Shown in pieces: positions 26,438-35,988 of a stretch of 64,000 bases of DNA. A model generated the notes under the pieces. It did no database searches and was not told where the DNA came from. It saw only the letters and a program-made list of their open reading frames with translations. The stretch is from a bacterium. GTDB lineage: Bacteria > Hinthialibacterota > Hinthialibacteria > H5-UNCL2. Made by a program: the position numbers and the translations under genes. The first letter of the stretch is position 1. Every line of letters begins with the position of its first letter. The stretch covers positions 11,464 to 75,463 of the forward strand of contig JABTUV010000017.1 in assembly GCA_015075175.1 (NCBI GenBank), read 5' to 3'.

Positions 26438-27586
26438 TCAATTGTCCCCATTCAGCAGCCAGGCGCGGTTGAAGCGCGCCAGCGTGATCTTCTCATAGGG
26501 ATGCTCGACGCCGTTCTCGTACATGCAGGCCACGTCGCCCTCCGGTAGGAGGGCCAGGTCGGAATACGCCGCCGGCCCCTCGTGGAGGAGGCGCAACACC
26601 GGCCACGTCGCCCCGCCATCATAGCTCAACCGCAGCGTGAGCCGCTCGCGCCTCTCACTGGCCGGGTTGCAGAACAACAGCCCGAATTCACCCTTTCCCA
26701 GCGGCCATCCCAGGACGCTGGCCTGACACACCGGCTCGACGAGGACCGGATCGTGCTTGAGGGCGCCGAAGCTCTCGCCCCCATCGTGACTATAGGCCAC
26801 GGCGCGGCGATTCATGCCGCGATAGCTGCGCATGTTCAGATACACCCTCCCGTCGGGCAGTTCCGCCGCCATGCACTCGTTGACTCCGTCGCCCAGGATG
26901 CCGCCGATGCGCCAGTGGTCGCCGCCATCATCGCTGAGAATCACATGCGAGCGGCCCGCCTGGCCGGTAGCGAGCGGCACGGAATGGTCGCAGGGGACCA
27001 GCAGCCGCCCGGACGAAAGTTGGATGGCATGGCCGGGTCCGGTCGCGTACCAGCGCCAGTCGGGAGACTTGACCCGGCGGGTGATCTCGCGCGGGGCCGA
27101 CCAGGTCGCGCCGTCGTCGTCGGAATGCGAGAGCCAGACGCTGCGCTCGGCCCGGCGCGCGCGCACGTCGCGCTCGGTCCGGTCGCCCGGATTGCGGGTC
27201 GTCAGGAGCAGGATGCGTCCCGTGCGGGCGTCCACCACGGGCGCGGGATTGCCCCACGTGTCCGGTCCGGCGTCAAAAAGCAGCCGCGTCGGTTCCCAGC
27301 TCGCCCCACCGTCCCGGCTGCGGCGCATGACCACATCGATGTCCCCGCTGTCGGAGCGCGAACGCTTCCTTCCCTCGCAAAACGCCAGCAGGCTCCCGCG
27401 CCGCGTGACCGCAAGCGCCGGAATGCGATACGTGTGGTAGCCGCCCTCGCCCGAAACGAAGAGATGCGTGCGCACCAGTCGCGGCTCCTCGTCCCGCGGC
27501 GATCCGGTCGTGTGCCGGGAGACGCCGCATCCCAGCACTCCCAGCCAGGCGCACGCGAGGATGAGAACCATCCGTGGGATGCTCAT
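26438..27586 (-). CDS. Sialidase-family (GH33-like) lipoprotein
   Basis: 382 residues. Lipoprotein signal with lipobox LGVLGC (Cys20). The arginine-triad start YRIPALAV (FRIP-type motif) and five Asp-box copies (SRDGGASWE, SDDDGATWS, SDDGGDHWR, SHDGGESFG, SYDGGATWP) define a six-bladed propeller; VNECMAAELPDGRVY offers the family glutamate. Would release terminal sialic acid or a related nonulosonic acid, from the outer surface or periplasm. The catalytic Tyr was not placed with certainty. Its start overlaps the upstream SGNH gene by 4 bases. Confidence 0.88.
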   Translation of the reverse strand: MSIPRMVLILACAWLGVLGCGVSRHTTGSPRDEEPRLVRTHLFVSGEGGYHTYRIPALAVTRRGSLLAFCEGRKRSRSDSGDIDVVMRRSRDGGASWEPTRLLFDAGPDTWGNPAPVVDARTGRILLLTTRNPGDRTERDVRARRAERSVWLSHSDDDGATWSAPREITRRVKSPDWRWYATGPGHAIQLSSGRLLVPCDHSVPLATGQAGRSHVILSDDGGDHWRIGGILGDGVNECMAAELPDGRVYLNMRSYRGMNRRAVAYSHDGGESFGALKHDPVLVEPVCQASVLGWPLGKGEFGLLFCNPASERRERLTLRLSYDGGATWPVLRLLHEGPAAYSDLALLPEGDVACMYENGVEHPYEKITLARFNRAWLLNGDN

Positions 27587-28887
27587 GGCGAACCTCCGGT
27601 CGAAGCGGAGAGCGACGGGCGCAGATAATCCACGACCGCCCCCGCGGCGATCTCGTGGCCGACCGCGTTCCAGTGGGAATCAAATGCGAAATAGGACTGG
27701 GGACGGCCCTCGTGGAGCGCGCGGCGGAAGGCGGGCAAAAGGTCCAGGCAGGGGATGCCCTCCGCCTCGGCCCACTCGCGCACGGCGGCCGCGAAGCCGT
27801 TCTGATGGCGCAGGGCCTCGGGGACGAACAGCATGGGGTCCGCGTCCGCGGGCAGGCCGGCCGCCGCCCCCGCCTCGTGCGCCATGACCTTGTTGAGAAC
27901 CTCCGGCGCGTAGACCGTCTCCTTGCTCGGCGCCAGCACCAGCCGATAGTCGATGCCGCGCCGCCGGCAGAGCTCCCGCGAGGCCCGGATGGCCTCCAGC
28001 ATGGGCGGCCAGCCCGGCTCCGCCCGCACCGCCTCGGGCGACCACGCCAACTCCCGCAGATACGGCGGCGAAAACGCCAGTACCACGGTTCGCCCGTGCA
28101 TGGCGCCGCGAAACGGCTGCAGCGGATTGATCTCCGGCTCTTTCAGCGCGTCCAGCATCCAGGCGAGCAAGGCGCGCACCGGCGAAGTCTCCCAAGGACT
28201 CTTATCCCGCACCTGCCAGCGCCAGAAGGGCAGCCCGCTGGCCTTCCATTCCACCCAGCGTTGCGCGTCGGCCAGGTCGTTGCCGTCAAAAAGCACGTGC
28301 AGCACGAGATCGGGGGCGTACTCGGTCGCCGAACGCGCCAACGCCGCGTACTCGTGCGGCGGGCCGTAGGCGTAGAGGCCGACGTTGATGGTCTCGACCT
28401 GCAGTTGGTCGGCGACCCGGCCGGTCCAGGCTTCGTTGAGCGGGAAGTTCTTGGAGAGGACGAAGGAGTCGCCGAGAAAGAGGATGCGGGGGCGTCCCTC
28501 TCCGTAGCGGCCGCGAAAGCCCAGCCCGTCGGCGGTGAAGGTCGCGTCGGGCACGCGGTCCAAGTGCAAGAGCTCTTCTGCGGTCGGTGTGCATTGGCCG
28601 AGGGCATAGAGGTCGCCGTGGCGCGCTCCGCCGGGGACGGTGAGTGTGGCGCCGGGAACGAAGCGAAACTCGGCTTCGTCGTCCGGCTCGGTGCACCACG
28701 CGCGCCCCTGGTAGAGATACATGCCGAGGCCCGGCAACCGCACGAACGCCTGCCGCGGCAGGACCTGCGGAACCAGGCGCAGGAAGACTTCCAGCAGCGC
28801 CCAGGCGACCAAGAGGTAGAGGACGCCCAACGCCGTCCAGCGCGCCAGGCGGCGGGGCAGGTTGCGAGGCGTGGTCAGGTTCGTCAT
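27583..28887 (-). CDS. Membrane-anchored SGNH hydrolase-like protein
   Basis: 434 residues from the ATG at 28885-28887; the open frame continues upstream through repeat DNA and is not used. One membrane segment (about 17-37) anchors a periplasmic domain. ILFLGDSFVLS gives the GDS nucleophile block near residue 130 and FDSHWNAVGHEIAA the DxxH block near 410, as in AlgJ/AlgX-type O-acetyltransferases and SGNH esterases. In a polysaccharide locus, O-acetylation or deacetylation of the glycan is likely. Coupled to the sialidase gene by a 4-base overlap. Confidence 0.72.
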   Translation of the reverse strand: MTNLTTPRNLPRRLARWTALGVLYLLVAWALLEVFLRLVPQVLPRQAFVRLPGLGMYLYQGRAWCTEPDDEAEFRFVPGATLTVPGGARHGDLYALGQCTPTAEELLHLDRVPDATFTADGLGFRGRYGEGRPRILFLGDSFVLSKNFPLNEAWTGRVADQLQVETINVGLYAYGPPHEYAALARSATEYAPDLVLHVLFDGNDLADAQRWVEWKASGLPFWRWQVRDKSPWETSPVRALLAWMLDALKEPEINPLQPFRGAMHGRTVVLAFSPPYLRELAWSPEAVRAEPGWPPMLEAIRASRELCRRRGIDYRLVLAPSKETVYAPEVLNKVMAHEAGAAAGLPADADPMLFVPEALRHQNGFAAAVREWAEAEGIPCLDLLPAFRRALHEGRPQSYFAFDSHWNAVGHEIAAGAVVDYLRPSLSASTGGSP

Positions 28888-29120
28888 GCTCGCCTTCAGG
28901 TTACGTGGGCAGACAAGCTGAAGCTTGTACTCCGAAATATGGGCCATCTTAACCGGCGGGTTTTCGGCTTGGGAAGCGAAACCGCCCTGAGGTGGACTGC
29001 GGCTGCGTGCTGCCGCGGTCCCGGTTTGGCGCGCGGGGGGATAAGGCGTGACATGCGGCAGCAAGCAGCCGCACTCCACACCGGGATGGCGGTTGCAGCG
29101 AGCCCGCGAAGGATGATACC
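28888..29120. repeat. Divergent gap filled with two repeat families
   Basis: Near 28896-28937 lies a partial copy of the CTGAAG...GTACTCC repeat; near 28990-29010 and at 29055-29077 are copies of GCGGCAGCAAGCAGCCGCAC. No promoter is obvious. GAAGGA (29107-29112) lies 8 bases before the GTG used as start of the next gene. Confidence 0.55.
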
Positions 29121-31467
29121 GTGCCGATCATGCGCCCCGCTCGACTCGCCCTGGACGGTCTCCTTCTGCTCGTGTCGCTGCTCCTGGCGGCCACGGTGGG
29201 ACAGGGTTGGCCAAGCCCCGACGCCGTGGGATTGCCGCTGACCTGGAAGGTCCACTTTCTGGCCATCGTCGCCCTACTGGCCGTGTTGACGTTTTGGACG
29301 GCGATTGCGGCAGCAAGCAGCCGCATTCCAGACGGGATTGCGGAGAGTACGCCGGCGGCGTGGACCGTGCTGGCGCTCTTTATTCTCATCGCCAAGGCGC
29401 CCTATACGCAACTCCCTTATTTCTGGGACGCCATGGGCTACGTCGCTTCCGGCGCCTGGGAAACCTACAACGACGACTTCCCGCTGATCCTTTCGCCGCT
29501 CTTCGACTCGGGCCATCCGCCGCTCTTCTACCTGCTTCTGGCGCTGGTCTGGAAGGTCTTTGCGCCCACGCCGGCGGTCTCGCATCTTTTCAACTTGGGT
29601 TGGGGCATCCTGGCCGCGTGGGGAACCTACACGCTGGGCCGCCGCCTCTACGGACCCCTCGCCGGCTTCTGGGCGGCCCTGCTCCTCACGCTCTCGCCGC
29701 TTTTCTACACGCAGATCGGCACGCTGCATTTCGAACCGTCGCTGGCCGCCCTGACCGTATGGGCGGTCTATTTCGCGCTGGCCGGCAGGGTGATCCCCTA
29801 CCTCTTTTGCGCCACGGCCATGGTTTTGATTAAAGAGCCTAGCGTCGTGCTCGTGCCGGCCGTGGTCGTGGCGGTGTGGTGGCGGGAGCGGCAAAAAGCG
29901 ACCCCACTCCACTCACGGCGGCAAGCAGCCGCACTCCCCGTGTTATATGCCCTGCCGCTGGTCCCCCTCGCCGTCTGGCTCATCTACCATCGCGTCGAGA
30001 CGGGATGGTTTCTCACACCGCCGGGAGTCCCCAAAGAGGCGCGGCTGTTTCTCCCGCAGGTATATGGGCCGCTGCTCTGCGTCTTCAAGGAGCAGTTTCG
30101 CTGGCTGCCGAGCCTGGCGTGCGGCGTCTTCATCGCGTCGTGGCTCCGGCGACGGCCCACGCCCCTGGGGGAGTGGCTGCGCTCGGACGCGGTGGGACTG
30201 CCGCTGATCTTTCTCATCGCCCTGGCCGGCTACTGGCTGCCCACGGCGACGGTCTTTCTCGCCGCGGTATCTGCTGCCCATACTTCCACTCTACTTCATC
30301 CTGGCGGCGGCGGGGATGTGCGCGGCGCTGGGAGCGCGGACCACGCTTTTCGCGGCCATTGCGGCCATGCTCTTCATCGGCGCCTGGCAGAACCCGCCCG
30401 AGCGCGGCTACGACCTGGGCGGCTACCTGCGCTATACCAGCTACCTGCGAACCCATCGCGCGGCGGCGCGCTACCTGGAGCACCACGCGCCCGACGCCCG
30501 CATTCTCGCCAACTATCCCTTCAGCCGTGAACTCTCCTGGCCGGTCTATGGATTTGTGAGTCGCCCCCTGCAAGTCGTGGCGCCGGCACGGCTCGCCGAG
30601 GCCACGGCTTGGGACTACTGGGTCTTCAGCGAGGAGTCGGAGTTCAACGCCATCGACTTCCCCGGTTATCGCCAGATTCAGGAGCGCTACCGGCTGGTGG
30701 CGCGCTTTGTGGACCAGGCGACGATTCCACGGGGATTCGAGCCGGAGGTGCGCATCTACCAGTCGCCGGCGATCGCGGAGCGGGCCTTCGTGGATTTGGA
30801 GGTGCTGTCGGACGGGACCCTGGTCAAATTGAGTGAGAGCGGACTGGTCCTGCGTGGAAATCTGCGGCTGGCGGGCGTGCCCCTTTTGAGCGCGACCGCG
30901 GCGCGCATCAAGTTCAACGCCGAGGGGACCGGCGCCTGGCTCCTGTCGCGGAACGGCCAGGTGCAAACCTGGGGGGATGCGACTCACTTCGGCGACCTGT
31001 CCAGCGCGGCGGATATCGACGCCCGCGACCTGGAGCCGTGGCCGGGCGGGCGGGGCTATGCGCTCCTACTCAGCGACGGGCGCGTCTTCGGCTTCGGCGA
31101 CGCCCGCCTGCCGGCCATCCTGCCCGCGACGGGAGAGGGTCCGGCGCGCGATCTCGCCGTTACCCCGGCCGGCGGGCTTTACGTTCTATATGGGTCGGGC
31201 AAAATCGACGCCTACGGCGCCGCAGAGCCGGTAGGTCCCCGCTGGGACTTCGACGCCGCGCGGGCATTTGCGCCTTCCCCAACGGGAAGCGGCTGGTATA
31301 TCCTGGACCTCTACGGCGGCGTCCATACGACCGAGGACGTTCCCCGGAACTCGGTACGGCGTCCCGAGCACTTCTGGAGCCCGGATGGCTTGGCCGTGGA
31401 CCTGGTGTTCGGAAGGGATGGACGGGGTTACGTGATGGATCGGAAGGGAGAGGTTACGCAATTCTGA
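29121..31467 (+). CDS. PMT-type membrane glycosyltransferase with C-terminal propeller-like domain, frameshifted
   Basis: Starts at GTG 29121 (GAAGGA at proper distance) or ATG 29130. Membrane half: PYFWDAMGYVASGAWETYNDD resembles the first loop of PMT_2 proteins, then GHPPLFYLLLALVWKV. The frame breaks at 30254-30257 (one extra T); corrected, it reads VFSPRYLLPILPLYFILAAAG, a hallmark helix of the family, and continues to 31467. From about residue 560 four to five blades such as GYALLLSDGRVFGFGD, GLYVLYGSGKIDAYG and GWYILDLYGGVHTTED form a propeller-like domain. Two in-frame GCGGCAGCAAGCAGCCGC repeats (29307-29329, 29917-29937) lie in the membrane half. Confidence 0.7.
29307..29329. repeat. 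GCGGCAGCAAGCAGCCGC repeat inside a coding sequence
   Basis: Copy of a short palindromic family, translated in frame. Other copies at 29055-29077, 29917-29937 (same gene) and 50019-50038, the last a perfect 20-bp palindrome. Confidence 0.6.
29917..29937. repeat. Second GCGGCAAGCAGCCGC repeat inside the same gene
   Basis: Encodes the run SRRQAAALP in a cytoplasmic loop between membrane helices, where an insertion could be tolerated. Flanked by CCCCACTCCACTCAC. Confidence 0.6.
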
Positions 31468-31474
31468 TGTCTGA

Positions 31475-31545
31475 TAGTCTTAATCTTAATCTTAATCTTA
31501 ATCCTAATCTTGCTCTTGCTCTTAATCTTAATCTTGCTCTTCTCT
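31475..31545. repeat. TCTTAA hexamer microsatellite before the PBP gene
   Basis: About ten copies of a TCTTAA-like hexamer, with some TCTTGC variants. An inverted counterpart (GAGTAAG/AAGATT units) lies just after the PBP gene at 34453-34500. Confidence 0.75.
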
Positions 31546-31603
31546 CCCATGCTCCAACAGCCAAGCATGCCAATCCCATCCGGAGAAGCGAGGCTGCGGC
31601 GGG

Positions 31604-34359
31604 ATGCTGAGGAAGCGGAGCCAGCGCCAGAAAGCGCGCGCGGCCACGCAGGTTGCCGCGCCCGAGTCGCCCCCGCCGGCAGCGCGCCCGCCGCGCGGCC
31701 GGCGCCGCTGGCTGCGCTTGGCCATGGCCGCCCTTTTGGCCTACATGGTCGTCTTCTCCGTCCTCCTGGGTCTCGGACTGGCCTACGTCATGGACATCCT
31801 GGAGAGCTTGGATCCCGAGCTGGCGCGCATGGAGACCTATCGTCCCAAGCAGGTCACGCGCGTCCTGGACCGGGACGGCGCCCTGGTCGGCGAAATCTTC
31901 GAGGAAAAGCGCGAACTCGTCCCCTTCTCCGACATGTGCCAGTACGAAGCCGGCCAGCCGCGCTGGTATCTCATCCAGGCGCTGGTCGCGACCGAGGACA
32001 AGAATTACTTCCGGCATTACGGCGTCGATCCCGAGGGCATCCTGCGCGCGGCGTGGGTGAACCTGAAGGCGGGTTCCATCCGCGAGGGCGGCAGTACCCT
32101 CACCCAGCAACTGGCCAAGGACATGATCCTCACCGCGACGCGCACTTGGGAGCGCAAAATCCGCGAGGCGTTCCTGGCGCTGCGCATCACCCAACGCTAC
32201 ACCAAGGAAGAGACGCTGGAGATTTACCTCAACCAGGTCGAGTTCGGCCACGACATCCACGGCATCGGCGCGGCGGCGCAGTTCTACTTCAACAAGCACG
32301 TCTCCGAGTTGTCGCTGGAGGAGTGCGCGACGCTGGTGGGCCTCTTGAAGGCGCCGACGCGCTACTCGCCCATCATCAACCCCAAGCGCAGCGCCGAGCG
32401 GATGCGGGTGGTGCTGGCGCGGATGCGGGAGGAGGGGTATCTGTCGGAGCGCGAGCTGGCGCGCGCCCGCGACCGCACGCTGCGCTTGGCGGGCCGCCGC
32501 GGTTCGGTGCGACGCATCGTGAAGATGCCCTATTTCTTGGACTACGTCAGCCGCGACCTGGCCGGCTCGGGCATGTTCGGCACGCGCAAGTCTCCCGGCG
32601 CCCTCTCCGAGCAGTACAAGTTGACTTACGACGACATCCGCGAACAGGGATTCGTGGTGCGCACCACGCTGGACCCGAACCTGCAGGAGATCAGCGAAAA
32701 CGCGCTGCGCGCGGGCGTGCGCGCCATCGAGCAGGAACGGCGCCGCCATTCCTGGTACTGGGGCGACTCCGAACCGCCGCCCTGGCCCACCCGCCTCTCC
32801 GACGGCGCCGTCCTGGACGCCGTGATCGAGGCCTCCTCGGAGGACACGCTCACCGTCAGGCTCTCACTGGACGGCTCGCGCGTGGTCGTCGCCGCTTCGC
32901 CCGAGCATCCCGCGCGCCGCTGGATGACCGAGTACGGGGTGCTGGACAAGGGTTTCCACGTGCGCGTCATCGCGCACGCCTCCATCCCCCCCTTAACAAG
33001 GGAGGTTAGGGGGGACAAAGCCTACACCTTCACCCTCATGGACGAGCCGCACGTGCAGGGCGCGGTGGTGCTCCTGGAGTGGCCACGGGCCGGATTGCGG
33101 CGCTGGTCGGCGGAACCAACTACGCCGAAAGCAACTTCATCCGCGCCGCGCAGGCCAAGCGCCAGCCGGGCTCGGCCTTCAAGCCCATCGAGTACACCGC
33201 GGCCCTGGAGGAGCGGGAAAAGTGGCTGACCGCCGCCTTGGCGGCCCTCTCGCAGGACCTGCCCCCGCCCCCCGTCGCGGGCTTCACCCCCATGTCCCGG
33301 CTTTACGACAAGTATCTCGAATTCCGCGTGGGCAACAAGAAATGGGTCCCCCGCAACTACCACAATGAGTACTGGGGACCGGTGACGGTGCGATTCGCGC
33401 TGGAGAAGTCGCTCAACGTGGCCAGCATCGATCTCGTGATGCGCTTTGCGGGCACCTGGCCGGAGGGCATCCGCCGTACGCAGGACGTGGCGCGCCGCCT
33501 GGGCATCGAAAGCCCCATCGGCGACGATCTCTCCGTCACTTTGGGCACCTCGGAGGTGACGCCGCTCGAGCTGGCCGCCGCCTACGCCACCCTGGCCAAC
33601 GGCGGCGTTTTCAACCGTCCCTGGTGTGTCGAGCGCATCACCCGCTTGGACGGCCTGCAAGTCTACGAGCACACGCCCAGCCCCAGCCTGGCGGTCTCTC
33701 CTCAGGTCGCCTTTCTCATGACGCGGCTCTTGCAAAACGTGGTCGCCAAGGGTACGGCGGTGCGCGCCGGGCGGGAACTGGGGCACAACTTCGCCGGCAA
33801 GACGGGCACGACCAACGAGTATACCGACGCCTGGTTTGCGGGCTACGGGCGCGGACTGTGCTGCGTGGTGTACGTGGGCTTTGACGAGCGCAAGTCGCTG
33901 GGAGCGCGCATGGAGGGCGCCCACGCCGCCCTGCCCATCTGGATCGATGTGATGCGCCGCGCCCGCGAACTCTATCCCGCCCAGTTCCGCGAGTTCGATC
34001 CGCCTGAGAAGGTCACCGCCCTGACGGTGTGCGAGAAATCCGGCCTCCTGCCGGTCTCGGAGTGTTACGAGAACAAGTCGGTCGTCGAAGAATACTTTCT
34101 GTCCGGGACGACGCCCTACGAGTATTGCGATCTGCACGCGCGTTTTCCGATGGAGCCGGCCGAGCCGCCGTCGCTGGCGGCGTTGTTGCGCGAGGATCGC
34201 GCGCGCGAGGCCGCCGAGCGCCCCGCGGGGCGCATTCGCCGGCCCCACCGCGTCCCCCAGAGCGCCCCCCGCCTCGACCCCAGGCGCCTGGACTGGTGGG
34301 ACGCTCCGCTGCTCCGCTTCCCCCACGGAAGTGAACTCTGGGACGACCAGGCCGACTGA
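31604..34359 (+). CDS. Class A penicillin-binding protein (bifunctional transglycosylase/transpeptidase), frameshifted
   Basis: About 918 residues if repaired. Basic N-terminus and one membrane helix (about 43-67), then the GT51 domain with ALVATEDKNYFRHYGVDPEG (catalytic Glu), GGSTLTQQLAKDM and RKIREAFLALRI. Transpeptidase motifs: SAFK (Ser nucleophile) in QPGSAFKPIEY, SLN in KSLNVASID and KTG in FAGKTGTTNEYTD. At 33079/33080 one G is missing (GAG-TGG for GAG-GTG-G), splitting the frame between VVLLE and VATGRIAALVGG. 32982-33016 is an in-frame palindromic repeat read as SIPPLTREVRG. Builds peptidoglycan in the periplasm. Flanked on both sides by hexamer repeats. Confidence 0.88.
32982..33016. 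repeat. CCCCCCTTAACAAGGGAGGT repeat inside the PBP gene
   Basis: Copy of the palindrome family seen at 20278, 35950 and 61786, here translated in frame about 65 bases before the frameshift of the host gene. Confidence 0.7.
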
Positions 34360-34452
34360 GAGGCCTTCATCTTTCAAGCAGTGGGCCGGGCATTCCCGCC
34401 CGAAATAGGGAGCGAGAGGTTCTCGGCATCACACTTGCGAGAGGACTTCGTT

Positions 34453-34500
34453 TGAGTAAGAGTAAGAGCAAGATTAAGATTATGAGTAAGCTTAAGATAT
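34453..34500. repeat. Hexamer repeats after the PBP gene, inverted relative to 31475-31545
   Basis: GAGTAAGAGTAAGAGCAAGA and AAGATTAAGATT-type units run up to the start codon of bshA, leaving no room for a Shine-Dalgarno of normal type other than AAGATATG. The pair with 31475-31545 brackets the PBP gene. Confidence 0.65.
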
Positions 34501-35713
34501 GAGAAAGCACGATTCCAATTCCCAGCCGTTGCGAATCGGCATGGTCTGTTATCCCTCCATCGGCGGCAGCGGCATCGTGGCGACCGAGCTGGGAAAGCAA
34601 CTCGTCTGCCGCGGCCACGACGTGCACTTCTTCTCTTATGACGTGCCCTATCGTCTCACGGACAAGGACGGCGAGGACCTGTCGGTCCCGTGTTCCGAGG
34701 GCAAGCGCGGGCGGCTGCTCTTCCACCACATCGACATTCCCGACTTTCCGCTGCTGCGTTTCCCCCCTTACACCATCGCGCTGGCCAGCGAGCTGTGCGC
34801 GCTCGCCGCCGCCGAGCGGCTGGACCTTGTGCACGTGCACTACGCCATTCCCCACAGCCTTTCGGCGGTACTGGCCAAGCTGATGCTGCGCGAGGCGGGC
34901 CGCTCGAATCTGCCCGTCATTACCACCCTGCACGGAACCGACACGGCTCTGATCGGGTTGGACCGGCGCTTCAAGCCCACGGTCGAGTTCTCGCTCAACG
35001 CTTGCGATGCCGTGACGGCGGTGTCGCACGCCCTGCGGCAGCAGACGCTGCGCGACTTCTCCCTCCGCCTGCCCATCGAGGTGATCTACAACTTCGTGGA
35101 CCCGGAGCAGTTCATGCCCGCCGACCAACCGTCCGCCCCGCCTTACGTGATCGTGCATGTTTCCAACTTCCGCGAGATCAAGCGCGCCGACGAGGCGGTG
35201 CTGATTTTCTCGTACATGAAAAAGATGCTGGATTGCCGGCTGGTGTTCGTGGGGTCGGGACCGACCGAGGCGCTGGCGCGCGAGCAGGCGGAGCGGCTCG
35301 GCGTGGCCGCCCGGGTCGAGTTCGTGGGGCGCGTGTTGGACGTGGGCAAGGTGTTGGCGGGCAGCCACCTCCTCCTGTCGACTTCCGAGATGGAGAGTTT
35401 CGGCATGTCCATCGCCGAGGCGATGGCCTGCGGCGTGCCGGTAGTCGCCTACCGGGTGGGCGGGATTCCCGAAGTGGTGGGCGACTGCCCGGCCGTGGAA
35501 CTGGTGGAACTGGGCGACACTTGCGGCATGGCGGCGGCGGCCGGCCGGCTCTTGGAGCGATCCCGCCAGGAACCCGAACTGGGCCTGGCGGCGCGCCGCC
35601 GCATTCTCGACCACTTCACCCCCGAGCACATCGTCCCCCACTACGAGGCGCTCTACCGCCGATTGCTCTCCACAAGCGAACGCGAACCGGTCGCCCGGGA
35701 CCGTCGCTCATGA
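34499..35713 (+). CDS. bshA: N-acetyl-alpha-D-glucosaminyl L-malate synthase (bacillithiol pathway)
   Basis: 404 residues, GT4 fold. MVCYPSIGGSGIVATELGKQ is the BshA N-terminal signature (malate/UDP-GlcNAc site), followed by HVHYAIPHSLSAVLAK and TTLHGTDTALIG; the C-terminal half has HVSNFREIKRADEAV and STSEMESFGMSIAEAMACG. Joins GlcNAc from UDP-GlcNAc to L-malate, first step of bacillithiol, a thiol redox buffer. bshB and bshC are not in the window. The extreme N-terminal 10 residues are not conserved and the start region is repeat DNA. Confidence 0.92.
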   Translation: MRKHDSNSQPLRIGMVCYPSIGGSGIVATELGKQLVCRGHDVHFFSYDVPYRLTDKDGEDLSVPCSEGKRGRLLFHHIDIPDFPLLRFPPYTIALASELCALAAAERLDLVHVHYAIPHSLSAVLAKLMLREAGRSNLPVITTLHGTDTALIGLDRRFKPTVEFSLNACDAVTAVSHALRQQTLRDFSLRLPIEVIYNFVDPEQFMPADQPSAPPYVIVHVSNFREIKRADEAVLIFSYMKKMLDCRLVFVGSGPTEALAREQAERLGVAARVEFVGRVLDVGKVLAGSHLLLSTSEMESFGMSIAEAMACGVPVVAYRVGGIPEVVGDCPAVELVELGDTCGMAAAAGRLLERSRQEPELGLAARRRILDHFTPEHIVPHYEALYRRLLSTSEREPVARDRRS

Positions 35714-35741
35714 GGCTGCTCTTTCAACAATGGAACGCGAA

Positions 35742-35940
35742 AACCCGAGCCGTGTCGTCCAGTAGGCCCCGGTCACGCATGAACCCGAGCCGTGTCCTCC
35801 AGTAGGCGCCCGTCATACATGAACCCGAGCCGTGTCCTCCGGTAGGCCCCGGTCACGCATGAACCCGAGCCGTGTCCTCGAGTAGGCCCGGAGTCTGCGG
35901 AGGGCCGTATCGAGAGGCACGGCGGCGTAACGCCGGCCAG
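35742..35940. repeat. Four 40-bp tandem units plus CGTATCGAGAGGCACGG cap
   Basis: Units start at 35742, 35782, 35822 and 35862, each exactly 40 bp, beginning AACCCGAGCCGTGTC and holding CCTCNAGTAGGCC. The last runs into GGGCCGTATCGAGAGGCACG. Same cap as at 26251 and 51918. A CCCCCTTGTTAAGGGGGG palindrome follows at 35950-35985. The block lies between convergent bshA and the STAS gene. Confidence 0.8.
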
Positions 35941-35988
35941 CCCTCGCGCACTATCCCCCCCGCCCCCCTTGTTAAGGGGGGAGTCATG

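Noticed and set aside
35742-35901. Possible CRISPR array with 40-bp period
   Set aside because: No variable spacers, only four units, and the same boxes occur inverted elsewhere. It is a tandem repeat.
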